A stretch of 7,074 bases of DNA from GCA-2718595 sp963935005 (GTDB lineage: Bacteria; Gemmatimonadota; Gemmatimonadetes; Longimicrobiales; Gaopeijiaceae), in NCBI GenBank assembly GCA_963935005.1, contig CAWWAX010000080.1:1-7074 (forward strand). The letters run 5' to 3'. Below, piece by piece: positions 5,565-7,074 of the stretch; position 1 is the first letter of the stretch, and the number at the start of each line of letters is the position of its first letter. The position numbers and the translations under genes were made by a program. The notes beneath the pieces were generated by a model. The model searched no databases. It was given only the letters and a program-made list of their open reading frames with translations, and was not told the DNA's origin.

Positions 5565-6728
5565 ATGGAATTTTCAGTCAATCAGAATCTGGAACGAGAT
5601 CGGATCTACGGAGAGGAAGAGCGATCTGTAGTCTCTCTTGCAGAGTACGAGAGGGCCAAGGCAGAGATCGAACAGTGGAGCGGCTATTCTCCGACCTGTC
5701 TTTACTCTCTCACAAGCATCGCTGAAGAGTTGGGTGTTGCTGAAATTTGGGTCAAAGACGAATCGACAAGATTTGGACTTGCGAGCTTTAAAGCTCTGGG
5801 AGGATCCTACGCAGTTTCCAGGGTATTGGAACGGGAACTTAGCTTGGCAGAGGGAGGGGGAGACCCCAGGTCTGTCACGGTTGTGTGTGCTACTGACGGA
5901 AATCATGGAAGATCGGTTGCATGGGGTGCACAGAAATGTGGTTGCAGGTGTGTGATCTATGTTCCGGCTCACGTGACAGAACGTCGAGCTCAGGAAATAG
6001 CCTCTTTTGGAGCTGAAGTGGTTCGGTTAAAAGGCAATTATGACGAGGCTGTGGTTCAGGTAGCTAATGACGCAGATGCCAATGGCTGGCAAGTCGTTTC
6101 GGATACTTCTTACGAGGGGTACCAGGAGATACCCAGTTGGGTGATGCAAGGTTATGCACTGATGGTCGAAGAGGCTTTCTCACAGTTACCCGAAACTAAT
6201 TGGCCAACCCACATCTTTATTCAAGGAGGAGTGGGCGGTCTAGCCGCTTCGGTTTGTGGACATCTATGGGAAAGCTATGGATCTAAGCGCCCAGTCATAA
6301 CTGTGGTGGAGCCCATCGAAGCTGACTGTCTTTATCGCAGCGCTCAGTCTGGTCTTCCAGAATCAGCTTCGGGTTCACTAGAAACCATAATGGGAGGGCT
6401 ATCTTGTGGTGAGATATCCTCACTAGCCTGGAAGATTTTACGCCCAGGGATTGATGCATTCATGACAGTAGATGATAGCAGGGTGGGTCCTTGGATGAGA
6501 CGTTTAGCGGAAGGAAGAGACAATGAATCTCCTATTGTTGCAGGCGAATCGGGTGTGACTGGGTTGATCGGCCTGGAGGCTGTTAGTGCAGATGAAATGC
6601 TTCGAAAACACCTAAAACTAGATCATCGTTCTCAAGTTATGATTTTCTCGACGGAGGGCGCAACGGATCCAGAAACCTATAGAGATATCGTAGGTAAAGA
6701 ATACCAATCTGTGGCTAGTTCTGATTGA
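5565..6728 (+). CDS. dpaL: Diaminopropionate ammonia-lyase
   Basis: Cytoplasmic PLP enzyme (387 aa; E. coli YgeX/DpaL is 398) that converts 2,3-diaminopropionate to pyruvate and two ammonia; the E. coli enzyme accepts both D and L forms. Fold-type II signatures run in order: KDESTRFGLASFKALGGSYA (64-83) with PLP lysine Lys76, ATDGNHGRSVAWGAQ with Asp111, and VVSDTSYEGY with Asp180. These match E. coli Lys77, Asp120 and Asp189; the two aspartates are 69 residues apart in both. Further family segments are IPSWVMQGYA, QGGVGG (220-225, phosphate-binding glycines), VEPIEADCLYRS, ETIMGGLSCGE, AGESGVTGL and FSTEGATD. The ATG at 5565 gives an N-terminus matching the E. coli length, although it has no clear Shine-Dalgarno; it lies 25 bases after the DUF1028 stop, so coupled translation is likely. 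A Cys replaces the usual Pro in PTPL (PTCL here). High confidence from remembered alignment along the whole length. Confidence 0.94.
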   Translation: MEFSVNQNLERDRIYGEEERSVVSLAEYERAKAEIEQWSGYSPTCLYSLTSIAEELGVAEIWVKDESTRFGLASFKALGGSYAVSRVLERELSLAEGGGDPRSVTVVCATDGNHGRSVAWGAQKCGCRCVIYVPAHVTERRAQEIASFGAEVVRLKGNYDEAVVQVANDADANGWQVVSDTSYEGYQEIPSWVMQGYALMVEEAFSQLPETNWPTHIFIQGGVGGLAASVCGHLWESYGSKRPVITVVEPIEADCLYRSAQSGLPESASGSLETIMGGLSCGEISSLAWKILRPGIDAFMTVDDSRVGPWMRRLAEGRDNESPIVAGESGVTGLIGLEAVSADEMLRKHLKLDHRSQVMIFSTEGATDPETYRDIVGKEYQSVASSD

Positions 6729-6750
6729 TTTTTCTTTTCGACTTAATCCC

Positions 6751-7074
6751 TTAGTTGCTGCCTCCAGAGTACATAATTTCACCACCTACGATGGTGTAGC
6801 TGATCGCGATATTAGGAATGTCTTCTTCGGGGATGGTTAGAATATCACGATCTAGGACGGTGATATCGGCCAGCTTTCCTACTTCCAACGATCCTTTAAT
6901 GTCTTCCTCAAAACCAGCGTAAGCATTGTTGATAGTGTAGGATTTTAAGGCCTCCATTCGGCTCATTTTCTGTCTAGGAGTGAGCACTTCACCGTTACTC
7001 ATCATCCTTGAAACACTCGAGTAATAGCTAGCAACGGGGTCCACATCCTCAACAGGAGCGTCCGTTCCGTTTGC
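6751..7074 (-). CDS. YtcJ-like amidohydrolase, C-terminal part (cut by window edge)
   Basis: Only the last 107 codons are present; the reading frame runs open to the right edge. The visible part begins ANGTDAPVEDVDP, which matches the segment after the last metal-site aspartate in YtcJ-type (amidohydrolase family 3) enzymes. It then shows SRMEALKSYTINNAYAGFEED and the family's closing GSLEVGKLADITVLDRDI and TIVGGEIMYSG, the small beta-sandwich that follows the TIM barrel. Such enzymes are zinc or binuclear-metal hydrolases of C-N bonds, often with unknown substrates. The catalytic HxH motif and the N-terminus are outside the window, so signal peptide, activity and full length cannot be judged. 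It converges on dpaL with 22 bases between stop codons and is therefore not in the same transcript. Confidence 0.87.
   Translation of the reverse strand, partial: ANGTDAPVEDVDPVASYYSSVSRMMSNGEVLTPRQKMSRMEALKSYTINNAYAGFEEDIKGSLEVGKLADITVLDRDILTIPEEDIPNIAISYTIVGGEIMYSGGSN

Noticed and set aside
6705..6738. Possible terminator at the end of dpaL: CAATC/GATTG stem followed by a T-rich run.
   Set aside because: The stem is only five AT-rich pairs with a 13-base loop and lies mostly in coding sequence. The T-run alone is not enough to call a terminator.

Overview
The window reads as a stretch of chromosome from a Gram-negative-type heterotrophic bacterium with balanced base composition. This rests on a secreted quinoprotein, a lipobox-bearing cupredoxin, a twin-arginine-like N-terminus and a Sec-signal-bearing DUF1028 protein. 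The gene mix would suit an uncultured marine lineage, but no taxonomic marker is present and the phylum is left open. There are six protein genes (five complete, one cut by the right edge). I see no tRNA, rRNA, CRISPR array, insertion sequence or phage gene.

Left part (94-2553, minus strand): a two-gene unit. A GTG-started, secreted PQQ-dependent dehydrogenase (beta-propeller, no heme c motif) is followed 24 bases later by a small lipoprotein. That lipoprotein carries a complete type-1 copper ligand set (His, Cys, His, Met). The simplest reading is a periplasmic oxidation module in which the copper protein takes electrons from the reduced quinone. A strong terminator-like hairpin with a T-rich tail sits inside the cupredoxin signal-peptide codons and may set the ratio of the two products.

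Middle (2679-4260): a PlsC-type acyltransferase on the plus strand, divergent from the dehydrogenase with a perfect TATAAT in the gap, converges on a minus-strand HD-domain protein. A palindromic hairpin spans the acyltransferase stop codon between them. The HD protein has a twin-arginine-like N-terminus, an acidic linker and a His/Asp pattern whose spacing recalls PhnZ-type diiron oxygenases more than ordinary phosphohydrolases.

Right part (4490-7074): a plus-strand pair made of a secreted DUF1028 protein (Ntn-hydrolase fold family) with a C-terminal peptidoglycan-binding-like domain, then diaminopropionate ammonia-lyase (DpaL) with all three expected active-site residues. It converges on the C-terminal end of a minus-strand YtcJ-like amidohydrolase. 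Together these suggest scavenging of amide- or peptide-linked amino acids: the DUF1028 protein would act outside the cytoplasm and DpaL would turn 2,3-diaminopropionate into pyruvate and ammonia. The link between the two is inferred from gene order, not shown by sequence.
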